From positions 1-64,000 of the forward strand of contig NZ_KB895549.1 of assembly GCF_000374925.1 (NCBI RefSeq): a stretch of 64,000 bases of DNA, given 5' to 3'. Below the pieces are notes generated by a model. The model worked only from the letters and a program-made list of their open reading frames with translations, was not told the DNA's origin and ran no database searches. Shown here in pieces: positions 16,688 through 26,674 of this stretch (its first letter is position 1; every line of letters begins with the position of its first letter). Both the position numbers and the translations under genes were made by a program. The stretch is from Arthrobacter sp. 131MFCol6.1 (GTDB taxonomy: Bacteria; Actinomycetota; Actinomycetes; Actinomycetales; Micrococcaceae).

Positions 16688-16794
16688 CGTCCCTCCGCCC
16701 GGCGCCCTCGCCCCGGGCCTTCGGCCCGGCACTATGCCTTCGCCCTAACGCTGCGCCTTCGCCCTGGCCCCGCGGCTGCCCGGGTGCACGCAGG

Positions 16795-16806
16795 TAGAAT
16801 TGGGCT
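16795..16806 (+). promoter_or_regulatory. -10 box of a leaderless iscS promoter
   Basis: TAGAAT (16795-16800) is followed by 6 bases and the GTG start codon at 16807. No ribosome site precedes the start. Confidence 0.6.
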
Positions 16807-18048
16807 GTGCCTGTCTACCTCGATCACGCCGCCACTACCACCCTCGCCCCGGAAGCGCTGGCCGCACTGACGCGCGAACTGGCCCGGACCGGCAACCCCT
16901 CATCGCTGCATGGATCGGGCCGCCGTGCCCGGCGTTCCGTGGAGGACGCGAGGGAAGTACTCGCGGCGGCCGCCGGCGCCCATCCCTCGGAGGTCATCTT
17001 TACCTCCGGCGGGACCGAGGCGGACAACCTGGCGGTCAAGGGCCTGTACTGGGCCCGCCGTGCCGAGGATCCCGCGCGTAACCGCATCCTTTGTTCCGCC
17101 GTCGAACACCATGCGGTGCTGGACACCGTCGAATGGCTCGAACGGCATGAGGGCGCCGAGGTTTGCTGGCTCCCGGTCGATGCCGCGGGCGTCGTGGACC
17201 TGGCCGTGTTCGAAGCCGAGCTGTCCCGGGATCCGGGCTCGATCGCACTGGTGAGCGTCATGTGGGCCAATAATGAGGTCGGCACCATCCAGCCCGTCGC
17301 CCGGGTTGTGGAACTGGCCCACGCTGCCGGCGTACCGGTCCACTCCGACGCCGTCCAGGCCTTCGGTTCCCTGCCCGTTGACTTCCGCGGGACGGGCCTG
17401 GACGCCATGTCCGTCTCCGGGCACAAGATCGGCGGACCGGTCGGCGTCGGTGCGCTGATCCTGGGCCGGGCGGTGAAGCTGACCCCCGTCCAGCATGGCG
17501 GCGGGCAGGAACGCGACGTCCGTTCCGGGACGCTGGACACCGCCTCGATCGCCGCGTTTGCCGCGGCCGCCGAGGCCGTTGCCGCGAAACTCCCCGAGGA
17601 AGCGGCCAGGATCGCGGCCCTTCGGGACCGGCTGATCGAGGGGGTCCGTGCGGCCGTCCCCGAGGCCGTCCTGCGGGGTGCCCCGGGCCCCGGGCGGCTG
17701 CCCGGCAATGCGCATTTCACGTTCCCCGGCTGCGAAGGGGACTCGCTGCTGTTCCTTCTGGACCTCGCCGGCGTCGAATCCTCCACGGGCTCCGCCTGCA
17801 CCGCGGGTGTTCCGAGGCCCTCCCATGTGCTGCTGGCGATGGGCCTGGATGAGGACACGGCGAGGGGGGCGCAGCGCTTTACGCTCGGGCATTCCTCGAC
17901 CGACGCCGACGTCGATGCCCTGCTCGCTGCGCTGCCGGGCGCCTATGCGCGGGCCCGCCAGGCGGGCATGGCCGGGCATGAGTCCAGCATCCAGACCGCG
18001 GGAACAGTCGCGCGGGAGTCTGCCCGTCAAGCCCCCGCAGGGAGTTAA
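16807..18048 (+). CDS. iscS: Cysteine desulfurase (IscS/NifS type)
   Basis: The product has 413 residues, a little long because of a 25-residue C-terminal tail. It begins [17 protein letters not shown]. Key features are the [11 protein letters not shown]-phosphate loop, His101-His102, Asp181 and Gln184 contacts, Lys207 in [10 protein letters not shown] (PLP Schiff base), and the catalytic Cys331 in [10 protein letters not shown]. The enzyme takes sulfur from cysteine as a persulfide. MnmA lies 1.5 kb downstream, so one likely acceptor is tRNA 2-thiolation. The same pairing (Rv3025c with Rv3024c) occurs in M. tuberculosis. Confidence 0.95.
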   Translation: MPVYLDHAATTTLAPEALAALTRELARTGNPSSLHGSGRRARRSVEDAREVLAAAAGAHPSEVIFTSGGTEADNLAVKGLYWARRAEDPARNRILCSAVEHHAVLDTVEWLERHEGAEVCWLPVDAAGVVDLAVFEAELSRDPGSIALVSVMWANNEVGTIQPVARVVELAHAAGVPVHSDAVQAFGSLPVDFRGTGLDAMSVSGHKIGGPVGVGALILGRAVKLTPVQHGGGQERDVRSGTLDTASIAAFAAAAEAVAAKLPEEAARIAALRDRLIEGVRAAVPEAVLRGAPGPGRLPGNAHFTFPGCEGDSLLFLLDLAGVESSTGSACTAGVPRPSHVLLAMGLDEDTARGAQRFTLGHSSTDADVDALLAALPGAYARARQAGMAGHESSIQTAGTVARESARQAPAGS

Positions 18049-19283
18049 TCCAGGAGCTGATCCAGGGGTACTGAGGAGTCGGCAAGCAGGTCCGGGCTCA
18101 CGGCGGTGCGGGCGTTGATGAGGGCCTTGATCGCCTTCTGCGGCTTGGCGGCGCGGGGCCAGTTGACGTTCATTCCGGCGATCACCCGGCCTTCCTGCTG
18201 CCAGAACGCAATGAACTCCTTGTCCGCCAGTGAGCCGCGGATGACCGGTGGCCCGGCAACGAGCGTCGGGAAGCCCGAGTACTCCATGCTGACGTCGTAC
18301 TGGTCCGTGTAGAAGTACGGGATGGTGTCCAGCGTGGCGTCGAGGCCGAGCATCGCCTTGGCGGCCACCTTGCCTCCATTGAGGGCATTGGACCAGTGCT
18401 CGCTGCGGTGGTGCTCGCCGGTGAACGGGTGCAGGGCATTCGCGACGTCGCCGGCGGCGAAGATCACGGGCGCGGAGGTCCGCAGCGACGCGTCGGTGAG
18501 GATGCCGTTGCGGATCCCGAGGCCGGCCGCCTCGGCCAAGCCGACCTCCGGCACGACCCCGACGGCGACGACCACCAGGTCGGCGGGCAGCACTTCGCCG
18601 GCATCGGTGACCACTGCCGTCGCCCGTCCCGACTGCCCCTGGATCCCGGCAGCAGACGCCGGAAGCCTGAACCGTACGCCGTGGGCCTCGTGCAGCTCGC
18701 GGAAGAAGCCACCCAGGTCCGGGCCGATCGCCGCGCCCAGCGGCACGTCCTCCAGCCCCATCAGGGTAACCGTGTTTCCAAAGGTGCTGGCGGCGGCGGC
18801 CAGTTCCATCCCGATCCAGCCGGACCCGACCATGACCACGTTCAGGCCACCTTCGGCGAGGCGGGCGTGCAGGCGCCGGCTGTCCTCCACCGTCCGGAAC
18901 GTGCTGACGCCGTCGAGCCCGCTGCCGGGCAGCGGGATGGTCCTGGGCCGCGCTCCCGTGGCGAGCAGGAGCGAGCCGTACTCCAGCCGCTGCCCGTGCT
19001 CCAGAACCACGGCCCGGGCCGCCGGGTCCAGCGCCGTGGCCTGGACGCCAAGCCGGAGGTCGACGTCGTTCGCGTCGTACCAGTCCTCGGGCACCACCGG
19101 CAGGGTGTCGTCGCCGGCCTTGCCCAGCAGGTACTCCTTGGACAGCGGCGGGCGCAGGTAAGGCGGGTGGGACTCGGCGGCCACCAGCACCACGGGGCCG
19201 CCGAATCCCTCCGCCCGCAACGTCTTGGCGGCGGTGGCACCGGCCAGCCCGCCGCCCACGATCACGATGTTCCCGACAACCAT
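18045..19283 (-). CDS. FAD-dependent NAD(P)H:ferredoxin-type oxidoreductase
   Basis: The product has 412 residues from ATG 19283. The N-terminal FAD Rossmann motif is [21 protein letters not shown] second dinucleotide motif, [17 protein letters not shown], binds NAD(P)H. The ATG motif [12 protein letters not shown] and [19 protein letters not shown] complete the class I pyridine nucleotide reductase pattern. It resembles reductase subunits of Rieske-type dioxygenases and putidaredoxin reductases, with the reductase C-terminal domain. It has no redox Cys pair. It sits on the opposite strand between iscS and mnmA, and its stop codon overlaps the iscS stop (TTAA at 18045-18048). Confidence 0.92.
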   Translation of the reverse strand: MVVGNIVIVGGGLAGATAAKTLRAEGFGGPVVLVAAESHPPYLRPPLSKEYLLGKAGDDTLPVVPEDWYDANDVDLRLGVQATALDPAARAVVLEHGQRLEYGSLLLATGARPRTIPLPGSGLDGVSTFRTVEDSRRLHARLAEGGLNVVMVGSGWIGMELAAAASTFGNTVTLMGLEDVPLGAAIGPDLGGFFRELHEAHGVRFRLPASAAGIQGQSGRATAVVTDAGEVLPADLVVVAVGVVPEVGLAEAAGLGIRNGILTDASLRTSAPVIFAAGDVANALHPFTGEHHRSEHWSNALNGGKVAAKAMLGLDATLDTIPYFYTDQYDVSMEYSGFPTLVAGPPVIRGSLADKEFIAFWQQEGRVIAGMNVNWPRAAKPQKAIKALINARTAVSPDLLADSSVPLDQLLD

Positions 19284-19452
19284 GTCCGCTCGATTCCCGC
19301 GAGTGCGCAGTTCCGTTTTCTAAAACTGCTTATCCTGACGCTAGAAGGGGGACGCGGCCCCGTCAAGGCCTTTTGGGGAGGATTCGGCGTGGCGATAGAA
19401 TGGCGTAGCAGGCATTGTGCTATTTCCGGGGGCCGGCAGTACCAGTGCAGTT

Positions 19453-19486
19453 AAGCCCAGTTGTGAAGCCCAGTTGTGAAGCCCAG
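19453..19486. repeat. 13-bp tandem repeat upstream of mnmA
   Basis: AAGCCCAGTTGTG occurs at 19453-19465 and 19466-19478, followed by an eight-base partial copy. It lies 65-100 bp before the mnmA start, in the likely leader or promoter region. A CAGTACTG palindrome follows directly. Confidence 0.75.
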
Positions 19487-19551
19487 CAGTACTGCAGCTG
19501 TGAACAGCACCCCCGGAGCCTGCGACACCCCGAACCCTAGAGAAAGCCAGT

Positions 19552-20664
19552 ATGCGAGTTCTTGCAGCCATGAGTGGCGGCGTCGATTCCGCCGTTGCCG
19601 CCGCCCGCGCCGTCGAGGCGGGGCACGACGTCGTCGGCGTCCACCTCGCGCTGTCCCGGATGCCGGGCACCCTGCGAACCGGCAGCCGAGGCTGTTGCAC
19701 GATCGAGGACTCCCGTGACGCCTGGCGTGCCTGCGACATCCTCGGGATCCCGTACTACGTCTGGGACTTTTCCGAGCGGTTCAAGGAAGATGTCGTCCAG
19801 GACTTCATCGATGAATACGCCGCGGGCCGCACCCCCAATCCCTGCATGCGCTGCAACGAGCGGGTCAAGTTCGCCGCCCTGCTGGAGAAGGCCATCGCCC
19901 TGGGCTTCGATGCCGTGTGCACCGGCCACTACGCCAAGGTCATCACCGACGCCGACGGCAACCCCGAACTGCACCGAGCGGCGGACTGGGCCAAGGACCA
20001 GAGCTATGTGCTCGGGGTGCTGACCCACGAACAGCTCAAGCACTCGATGTTCCCGCTGGCCGAGACGCCGTCCAAGGCTGAGGTCCGCGCGGAGGCGGAG
20101 CGCCGCGGCCTTTCCGTGGCGAACAAGCCGGACAGCCACGACATTTGTTTCATCCCCGACGGCGACACCGCCGGCTGGCTCGCCGAGAAGATTGAAATGA
20201 CCACGGGGGACATCGTGGACGAATCCGGCGCGAAGGTCGGCGAGCACCCGGGCGCCAACGCGTTCACCGTGGGCCAGCGCCGCGGGCTGAAGCTCGGCAC
20301 CCCGGCCGCGGACGGCAAGCCGCGGTTCGTGCTGGAGATCCGGCCCAAGGAGAACAAGGTGGTGGTGGGCCCGGAGGCGCTGCTCGCCATCGACGAAATC
20401 CGCGGCATCAAGGTCTCCTGGGCGGGGCTGCCCATCGCCGAGGTGGCAACGGGCGAAGAGTTCGACTGCTACGCCCAGGTCCGCGCCCACGGCGACCCCG
20501 TCCCGGCCCGCGCGCACATGGCGGGGGACGAGCTGGTGGTCACCCTCACCGAGCCGCTGCGCGGCGTGGCCCCCGGCCAGACCGTCGTGCTCTACCAGGG
20601 CAGCCGCGTGCTCGGCCAGGCCACGATCGATGCCGCGCGCTCACTGCAGCGGGCCGCTCTCTAG
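19552..20664 (+). CDS. mnmA: tRNA-specific 2-thiouridylase MnmA
   Basis: The product has 370 residues. The PP-loop ATP motif is [13 protein letters not shown] (residues 5-17). The catalytic cysteines are Cys98 in [10 protein letters not shown] and Cys199 in [10 protein letters not shown]. The C-terminal beta-barrel domain ends the protein. The enzyme adenylates and thiolates U34 of tRNAs for Lys, Glu and Gln, using sulfur that starts at a cysteine desulfurase; iscS is nearby on the same strand. A strong hairpin terminator follows. Confidence 0.96.
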   Translation: MRVLAAMSGGVDSAVAAARAVEAGHDVVGVHLALSRMPGTLRTGSRGCCTIEDSRDAWRACDILGIPYYVWDFSERFKEDVVQDFIDEYAAGRTPNPCMRCNERVKFAALLEKAIALGFDAVCTGHYAKVITDADGNPELHRAADWAKDQSYVLGVLTHEQLKHSMFPLAETPSKAEVRAEAERRGLSVANKPDSHDICFIPDGDTAGWLAEKIEMTTGDIVDESGAKVGEHPGANAFTVGQRRGLKLGTPAADGKPRFVLEIRPKENKVVVGPEALLAIDEIRGIKVSWAGLPIAEVATGEEFDCYAQVRAHGDPVPARAHMAGDELVVTLTEPLRGVAPGQTVVLYQGSRVLGQATIDAARSLQRAAL

Positions 20665-20686
20665 CCGCCCGCCACACCGAATCCAG

Positions 20687-20720
20687 CGAAGGGTCCCGCC
20701 AGATGGCGGGGCCCTTCGTC
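20687..20720 (+). terminator. Terminator after mnmA
   Basis: Arms 20687-20700 and 20705-20718 pair over 14 bp (one T/G pair) around an AGAT loop, 22 bp after the stop codon. Only a weak T-rich tail follows. Confidence 0.75.
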
Positions 20721-20812
20721 GTTCACCCGACGGCCGGCGGGCCAGTGACCCTGCCGAAGATCCGGGCGGAATCCTGAAGAAAATGAGAGAAACCTTCGAA
20801 TCGTGTAAATTT

Positions 20813-20828
20813 TGTGTCTCAACTCACA
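20813..20828. promoter_or_regulatory. CRP/GlxR-type site upstream of the peptide ABC importer
   Basis: TGTGTCTCAACTCACA matches TGTGA-N6-TCACA at 9 of 10 fixed positions and sits inside a longer 8-bp inverted repeat, ATTTTGTG/CACAAAAT (20809-20832). It is 122 bp before the substrate-binding protein gene. A TTTCAC-N17-GAATCT pair just downstream is a possible promoter, which would place the site in an activating position. Confidence 0.55.
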
Positions 20829-20950
20829 AAATGCAACGTTTCACCGAATGATTGTCTGGTTGAATCTAGGGATCAGCAAAGCGTGCCGCCCGACGAGTCC
20901 TTCGTTTCACTTCGGGTTGCGCTAGAACGCATCGAACAGAAAGTTCACAG

Positions 20951-22579
20951 ATGGCAATGAACAAAAAGGCCTGGCAGAGCGTCATCGCGCTCGCCGGGGT
21001 TTCCGCCTTTGCACTGACGGCCTGCACCGGGCCGACCGGCGGCGCTGGCGGGTCATCAGCCGCAGCAAGCGGTCCGATCGCCTACGGCACCACGGACAAG
21101 GTCACAGCCTTGGATCCGGCGGGCGCCTACGACAACGGTTCGTTCATGGTGATGAACCAGATCTACTCCTTCCTCCTCAACTCGAAGCCGGGCAGCGCAG
21201 ATCCCGTGCCGGACCTGGCCGAGTCCGCGTCCTTCACCTCGCCGACCGAGTACACGGTCAAGCTCAAGCCGGGCCTCAAGTGGGCCAACGGCCACACGCT
21301 CGACTCCAAGGACGTCAAGTTCTCCTTCGACCGGCAGACCAAGATCAATGATCCCGCCGGTCCCGCAAGCCTGCTGACCAACGTCGAAAGCATCACCGCC
21401 CCCGATGCGAACACCGTGGTCTTCAAGCTGAAGCAGGCGAACGACCAGACCTTCGCCCAGATCCTCAGCAGCCCCGCCGCGCCGATCGTAGACGATGAAG
21501 TCTTCCCGGCCGACAAGCTGCTTGACGACGACTCGATCGTCAAGGCCAAGGCCTTCTACGGCCAGTATGTGATCGACACGTACAAGAAGAACGAGCTGAT
21601 CAGCTTCAAGGCATTCCCGGACTACCAGGGAGTCCTCGGCAAGCCGGCCAACGACGCCGCCACCATCAAGTACTACGCCGACCCCACCAACATGAAGCTG
21701 GACATCCAGCAGGGGAACATCGACGTCGCTAACCGCAGCCTGAGCGCCACCGACGTCGATGACCTGAAGAAGGACTCCAAGGTCAAGGTCAACGTTGGCC
21801 CCGGCGGCGAAATCCGCTACATCACGTTCAACTACGACACCATGCCGTTCGGTGCCAAGGCTGCCGACGCCGATCCGGCCAAGGCGCTCGCCGTCCGCCA
21901 GGCCATCGCGAACCTCGTTGACCGCCAGTCCATCGCGGACCAGGTCTACAAGGGCACCTACCTGCCGCTGTACTCCAACGTTCCCAGCGGCTTCCTGGGC
22001 GCCAACGAATCGTTCAAGGACGCCTACGGCGACGCCGGCAAGCCGAGCCTGGACAAGGCCAAGAAGGTCCTGGCCGACGCCGGTGTGACGACCCCCGTCT
22101 CGATGAACCTGCAGTACAACCCGGACCACTACGGCAAGTCCTCCGGCGACGAGTACGCCATGATCAAGGACCAGCTGGAGAAGTCCGGTTTGTTCAAGGT
22201 CAACCTGCAGTCCACCGAATGGGTCACCTACAGCAAGGCCAGCCGCGCCGACGAATACCCCCTGTTCCAGTTCGGCTGGTTCCCGGACTTCAGCGACGCC
22301 GACAACTACCTGACCCCGTTCTTCCCGGAGGGCGGCTTCCTGAAGAACCACTACAACAACCCGACCGTCAACGACCTGATCAGCAAGCAGCTCACCACCG
22401 TCGATAAGACTGAACGCGAGTCCACGATCAAGGATGCGCAGAATGCCCTCGCCAAGGACATCTCGACGCTTCCGTTGCTCCAGGGCGCGCAGGTTGCCAT
22501 TTCCGGCAGCGGTGTCAAGGGTGTCGATTCCACCCTCGATGCCTCCTTCAAGTTCCGTTTGGGAACTATTTCCAAGTAA
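20951..22579 (+). CDS. Peptide/nickel-type ABC transporter substrate-binding lipoprotein
   Basis: The product has 542 residues. Residues 1-25 are a lipoprotein signal peptide with the lipobox LTAC, so the mature protein is anchored by Cys. The family 5 (DppA/OppA-like) solute-binding domain shows DLAESASFTSPTEYTVKLKP, then WANGHTLDSKDVKFSFDR. The C-terminal lobe has PLFQFGWFPDFSDADNYLTP. It catches oligopeptides or related solutes outside the membrane and delivers them to the permeases that follow. A strong hairpin separates it from them, which would let this gene be expressed more highly. Confidence 0.94.
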   Translation: MAMNKKAWQSVIALAGVSAFALTACTGPTGGAGGSSAAASGPIAYGTTDKVTALDPAGAYDNGSFMVMNQIYSFLLNSKPGSADPVPDLAESASFTSPTEYTVKLKPGLKWANGHTLDSKDVKFSFDRQTKINDPAGPASLLTNVESITAPDANTVVFKLKQANDQTFAQILSSPAAPIVDDEVFPADKLLDDDSIVKAKAFYGQYVIDTYKKNELISFKAFPDYQGVLGKPANDAATIKYYADPTNMKLDIQQGNIDVANRSLSATDVDDLKKDSKVKVNVGPGGEIRYITFNYDTMPFGAKAADADPAKALAVRQAIANLVDRQSIADQVYKGTYLPLYSNVPSGFLGANESFKDAYGDAGKPSLDKAKKVLADAGVTTPVSMNLQYNPDHYGKSSGDEYAMIKDQLEKSGLFKVNLQSTEWVTYSKASRADEYPLFQFGWFPDFSDADNYLTPFFPEGGFLKNHYNNPTVNDLISKQLTTVDKTERESTIKDAQNALAKDISTLPLLQGAQVAISGSGVKGVDSTLDASFKFRLGTISK

Positions 22580-22612
22580 GGCTGCACCTGTGCTGACCTG
22601 ACCAGCCTGCCA

Positions 22613-22642
22613 GGCGGGGCGCCCTCGAGGCGCCCCGCCTTT
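22613..22642 (+). terminator. Strong hairpin between the binding protein and permease genes
   Basis: GGCGGGGCGCC (22613-22623) and GGCGCCCCGCC (22629-22639) form a perfect 11-bp stem with a CTCGA loop and a TTT tail. CCAGC/GCTGG flank it and can extend the stem. Located within one operon, it probably works as a partial terminator or mRNA stabiliser. Confidence 0.8.
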
Positions 22643-22713
22643 GCTGGTCATTGCCGCACCCTGCAGTCCACGCCGGCCCGCCCAAGGCCGCGACAGCACA
22701 ATCTTAGGTACCA

Positions 22714-23805
22714 ATGACAACATTGACTGAGGCGCCGCTAAACGACGCCGACGGACTTCTTCCGTCCAAGAAAAAATCCTCGGGTGGGGGCTTGGGGACC
22801 TACATCCTGATCCGGTTCTTCCTGATCATTCCGACCATATTCATCCTGGTGACGTTGGTCTTCTTCCTGATGCGGGTCATCGGCGACCCCATCACCGCCG
22901 CCCAGGGCGGCAGGCTTCCCCCGGAAGCGCTCGCGCAGCGCATCCACGACGCCGGCTACGACCGCCCGATCCTCGTGCAGTACCTCGAATATGTTGGCCA
23001 GGTGGCGACCGGCAACTTCGGCACCACCATCACCGACCGCCGGCCCGTGGTCGAAATGATCATCACGTTTGGCACGGCAACCCTGGAACTGGCCATCAAC
23101 GCCCTCATCGTGGCGCTCGTGGTCGGCATCCCGCTCGGGCTTATCTCCGCCTACAAGCGCGATAAGGCACCCGACGCCGTCCTGCGGTTCTTCGCCATCC
23201 TCTGCTACGCCACCCCGGTGTTTTTCGCCGGCCTGCTGATGAAGCTGGCCTTCTCCGTCTGGCTCGGCTGGCTGCCCGTCGCAGGACGGGCCTCCACCAG
23301 GACCGAACTGGCCATGGGAAGCCTGGCCGCACCGACCGGGATCTACTGGCTGGATGCCTTGCGCAGCGGCAACATGGCCGCGTTCGGCGACGTCGCGGCC
23401 CATTCAGTCCTCCCCGCGCTCACCCTCGGGCTTCTGACGGCAGGGGTCTTCCTGCGGCTGGTCCGCACCAACGTCATCGGCACACTCGGCAAGGACTACG
23501 TCGAGGCCGGCCGGTCCCGTGGCGTCAGCAATTACCGGCTCGTGACCAAGCATGCCTACAAGCCTGCCCTCATCCCGATCATCACGGTCATGGGGCTCCA
23601 GATTGCCCTCCTGCTCGGCGGCGCCGTCCTCACGGAGTCCACCTTCGAGTGGAAGGGCCTCGGCTACCAGCTGGTGCAATACCTGAATGCCCGCGACTTC
23701 GTGGCCGTCCAGGGAATCGTCGTAATGCTGGCGGTCATCGTTGCCGTGACGAACTTCATCGTGGACGTCGTCGCAGCCCTGATCGACCCGCGAGTGAGGT
23801 ACTAG
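22714..23805 (+). CDS. Peptide ABC transporter permease (DppB type)
   Basis: The product has 363 residues. After a 30-residue cytoplasmic lead come six membrane helices, beginning YILIRFFLIIPTIFILVTLVFF. The binding-protein-dependent permease EAA loop is seen in DYVEAGRSRGVSNYRLVTKHAYKPALIP. The DppB signature VQYLEYVGQVATGNFGTT follows the first helix. It forms the membrane channel with the next gene product. It is separated by 2 bp from dppC. Confidence 0.94.
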   Translation: MTTLTEAPLNDADGLLPSKKKSSGGGLGTYILIRFFLIIPTIFILVTLVFFLMRVIGDPITAAQGGRLPPEALAQRIHDAGYDRPILVQYLEYVGQVATGNFGTTITDRRPVVEMIITFGTATLELAINALIVALVVGIPLGLISAYKRDKAPDAVLRFFAILCYATPVFFAGLLMKLAFSVWLGWLPVAGRASTRTELAMGSLAAPTGIYWLDALRSGNMAAFGDVAAHSVLPALTLGLLTAGVFLRLVRTNVIGTLGKDYVEAGRSRGVSNYRLVTKHAYKPALIPIITVMGLQIALLLGGAVLTESTFEWKGLGYQLVQYLNARDFVAVQGIVVMLAVIVAVTNFIVDVVAALIDPRVRY

Positions 23806-23807
23806 CC

Positions 23808-24821
23808 ATGAATGCAACCAAAGTAAGCGGGCGCAAGCAGCCCCTCGTCTACCGGCTGCCGGTGATCTCGCATTTCCGCTCGAGCGTCGGGCTGCAACGC
23901 GGCATGCTCGTTACGGGCATGGTGCTGGCCGCCGTCTTCCTGCTCGTCGCCGTGTTTGCGCCGTGGATCGCGCCCTACGGGTTTGCCCAGCTCAGCGACG
24001 CCGCCGGTCCCTTCCCGACCCAGCAGCCCCCCAGCCCGGCCCACATCTGGGGCACCACGGTTGGTGGCTATGACGTCTATTCGCGGGTGCTCTGGGGTGC
24101 CCAGACGGCCGCCGTGGTGATCATCGTCGCCGTCGCAATGTCGATCTTCCTCGGCGTAGCCCTCGGACTCGTCAGCGGCTACTTCGGCGGCTGGCTCGAC
24201 CGGGTGTTCGTGGTGGTCGCCGATGCGATCTACGCTTTCCCGTCCCTGCTGCTGGCCATCGTGATGTCAATCGTCATCAGCCACGGCCAGTCCAGTTTCT
24301 GGGGAGGCATTGTTGCCTGCTCCATTTCCATCTCGGTGGTGTTCGTCCCGCAGTACTTCCGCGTCATCCGTGCCGAGACCATCCGGCTGAAGGCGGAGCC
24401 GTACGTCGAATCGGCCAAGGTGGTGGGGGCCTCCAGCATCCGCATCATGGGCCGGCACATCTTCAAGAACGCAACCCGCACGTTGCCGCTGATTTTCACG
24501 CTGAATGCGTCCGAGGCCATCCTGACCCTGGCGGGCCTTGGCTTCCTGGGGTTCGGCATCGAGCCGACCTCCGCCGCCGAGTGGGGCTATGACCTGAACA
24601 AGGCCATTGCAGACGCCTCTTCGGGCATCTGGTGGACCGGTGTCTACCCCGGTACGGCGATCGTCCTGACCGTGCTTGGGCTGACCCTCGTCGGTGAGAG
24701 CATCAACGACCTCAACGATCCCCGCCTGCGGGGCCGCAAGAAGGCTGTGGCAGGCAAGGGTGGACCGGACTCAACCGCCGGTGCCCAGGCTGCACTCGAA
24801 GCAGAATCGAGAGTTCTATGA
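23808..24821 (+). CDS. Peptide ABC transporter permease (DppC type)
   Basis: The product has 337 residues from ATG 23808, two bases after the stop of the first permease. Six membrane helices are predicted after a short N-terminal region. The first is MLVTGMVLAAVFLLVAVFAP. The EAA motif lies in EPYVESAKVVGASSIRIMGRH. The C-terminal tail ends in an Ala-rich stretch. The stop overlaps the ATPase start by 4 bases (ATGA), so translation is coupled. Confidence 0.94.
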   Translation: MNATKVSGRKQPLVYRLPVISHFRSSVGLQRGMLVTGMVLAAVFLLVAVFAPWIAPYGFAQLSDAAGPFPTQQPPSPAHIWGTTVGGYDVYSRVLWGAQTAAVVIIVAVAMSIFLGVALGLVSGYFGGWLDRVFVVVADAIYAFPSLLLAIVMSIVISHGQSSFWGGIVACSISISVVFVPQYFRVIRAETIRLKAEPYVESAKVVGASSIRIMGRHIFKNATRTLPLIFTLNASEAILTLAGLGFLGFGIEPTSAAEWGYDLNKAIADASSGIWWTGVYPGTAIVLTVLGLTLVGESINDLNDPRLRGRKKAVAGKGGPDSTAGAQAALEAESRVL

Positions 24822-26521
24822 CCATCAACATCGACAAACCCGGCGCAGGCGCAGGCCCTGTCCTTGACATCGACCGCCTTAAGGTCACCTTCGCCACCGA
24901 CGCCGGGGATGTGTATGCCGTCAAGGACGTCAGCCTCACTGTCAACCCCGGCGAGGTCGTGGCCATCGTTGGCGAATCGGGATCCGGCAAGACCGTGACG
25001 GCCAAGACCATCCTGGGACTGCTGCCGGAGACGGCCATCAGCCAGGGCGCGGTCCTGATCAACGGCAACAACGTCATCAGCGTCAGCGAGGCGAAACTGC
25101 GGGAGATCCGGGGCCGCGATGTGGCCATGGTGTTCCAGGAACCATCCACCGCCCTTAACCCGGTCTTCACCGTGGGCTGGCAGATTGCCGAGGGCATCCG
25201 CGCGCACGCCGGCAGCGGCGGCCGCAGCAAGGTCTCGGCCAAGGAAGCCAAGGCGCGGGCAATTGAAGCCCTCCGCAAAGTGGGCATCCCGGACCCGGAA
25301 ACGCGGGTCAACTACTACCCGCACCAGTTCTCGGGCGGCCAGAAACAGCGCGTCGTGATTGCCGCAGCGCTGGCCCTGAACCCTGGCCTCATAGTGGCGG
25401 ACGAGCCGACGACTGCCCTGGATGTCACCGTGCAGGCCGAGATTCTTGAACTGCTGCGGGACCTGCGCGACAACTACGGAACGTCCATCGTGCTGATTAC
25501 GCACAATATGGGCGTTGTCGCTGACCTCGCCGACCGCGTCGTGGTCATGTACCAGGGCGACGTTGTGGAGGAGGCATCCTCACGGGTGCTCTTCGCCCAG
25601 CCCAAGGAGGACTACACCAAGAAGCTCCTCGCCGCCGTCCCGCACTTGGGCCGCAACTCCGCGTCCGAGGGCATGGTGGAACGCGCCCATCAGGGGGGCA
25701 AAGTGCTGGTCGAGGCAAAGAACCTGACCATCGAGTATCCGGGGCGGCTCGGCAGCCCGGGGTTCAAGGCAGTCGACGGCGTCAGCTTCACCGTGTCCGA
25801 AGGCGAAGTCTTCGGTCTCGTGGGGGAGTCGGGCTCCGGCAAGACCACCATCGGCCGGGCGATCGCCGGCCTCAACCGGACCACTGGCGGCAGCCTGAAG
25901 GTGCTGGGCTACGAGATGCTGAACTTTAAGGAGCGTACCTTCAAGCCGCTCCGCAAGGAGATTGGCTTCGTGTTCCAGGACCCGGCGGCCTCGTTCAACC
26001 CGCAGCTGACCATCGGCGACTGCGTGGCGGAACCGCTGATCATCCACTCCAACCCGACCGCGGCCGAGGCGCGCAAGCGGGTCGGCGAGCTGCTCGAGTC
26101 CGTGCAGCTGCCGGCGTCGTACGCTGACCGCTTCCCGCACGAACTCTCCGGCGGGCAGCGCCAGCGTGCCTCCCTGGCGCGGGCGCTTATCCTGAACCCG
26201 AAGCTGCTCATCGCCGATGAGCCGACGTCGGCCCTGGACGTGTCCGTGCAGGCCGTGGTGCTGGAGCTGTTCAAGGAGATCCAGCAGGAGTTCGGCTTCG
26301 CGTGCCTGTTCATCAGCCACGACCTCGCCGTGGTGGACATGCTCTCCCACTGGGTCGGCGTGCTCTACAAGGGCAAGATGGTGGAGCAGGGCCTCGGCAA
26401 CCAGGTGATGGGCAACCCGCAGCACGACTACACGAAGAAACTCATCGCATCCTTGCCCGTTCCGGATCCCGACGAACAGGCAAGGCGCCGCGAGGCATTC
26501 AAGGCCGTGCTCCACAGCTAA
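24818..26521 (+). CDS. Fused peptide ABC transporter ATPase (DppD-DppF type)
   Basis: The product has 567 residues with two complete ABC domains. Domain 1 has Walker [10 protein letters not shown] near residue 52, signature FSGGQKQRV and Walker [13 protein letters not shown]. Domain 2 has Walker [10 protein letters not shown], signature LSGGQRQRA and Walker [13 protein letters not shown]. Each ends with the oligopeptide transporter C-terminal extension. One polypeptide thus supplies both ATPases that separate DppD and DppF give elsewhere. A long terminator hairpin closes the operon. Confidence 0.95.
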   Translation: MTINIDKPGAGAGPVLDIDRLKVTFATDAGDVYAVKDVSLTVNPGEVVAIVGESGSGKTVTAKTILGLLPETAISQGAVLINGNNVISVSEAKLREIRGRDVAMVFQEPSTALNPVFTVGWQIAEGIRAHAGSGGRSKVSAKEAKARAIEALRKVGIPDPETRVNYYPHQFSGGQKQRVVIAAALALNPGLIVADEPTTALDVTVQAEILELLRDLRDNYGTSIVLITHNMGVVADLADRVVVMYQGDVVEEASSRVLFAQPKEDYTKKLLAAVPHLGRNSASEGMVERAHQGGKVLVEAKNLTIEYPGRLGSPGFKAVDGVSFTVSEGEVFGLVGESGSGKTTIGRAIAGLNRTTGGSLKVLGYEMLNFKERTFKPLRKEIGFVFQDPAASFNPQLTIGDCVAEPLIIHSNPTAAEARKRVGELLESVQLPASYADRFPHELSGGQRQRASLARALILNPKLLIADEPTSALDVSVQAVVLELFKEIQQEFGFACLFISHDLAVVDMLSHWVGVLYKGKMVEQGLGNQVMGNPQHDYTKKLIASLPVPDPDEQARRREAFKAVLHS

Positions 26522-26556
26522 CTGCCAGAACCGGGCACCGGCAAGGCCGCAGCCAC

Positions 26557-26599
26557 ATGGGCATGCGCACCGTTCGCCACGAACGGTGGGCATGCCCAT
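26557..26599 (+). terminator. Terminator of the peptide importer operon
   Basis: Arms 26557-26575 and 26581-26599 pair over 18 bp with one G/G mismatch around a GCCAC loop, 36 bp after the stop codon. No clear T-run follows. Confidence 0.75.
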
Positions 26600-26662
26600 T
26601 GGTGTCTCCGCGGGCGGCCTGCAACGGTGCTTAACAGCGGGAGGCATTGGCCGCAGAACCCC

Positions 26663-26674
26663 TAGACTGGGTCA
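26663..26674 (+). promoter_or_regulatory. -10 box of a leaderless chorismate mutase promoter
   Basis: TAGACT (26663-26668), then 6 bases, then ATG 26675. No Shine-Dalgarno sequence is visible. Confidence 0.6.

Noticed and set aside
21056..22723. Open frame antisense to the substrate-binding protein gene
   Set aside because: Shadow frame; the plus strand encodes an unmistakable lipoprotein.
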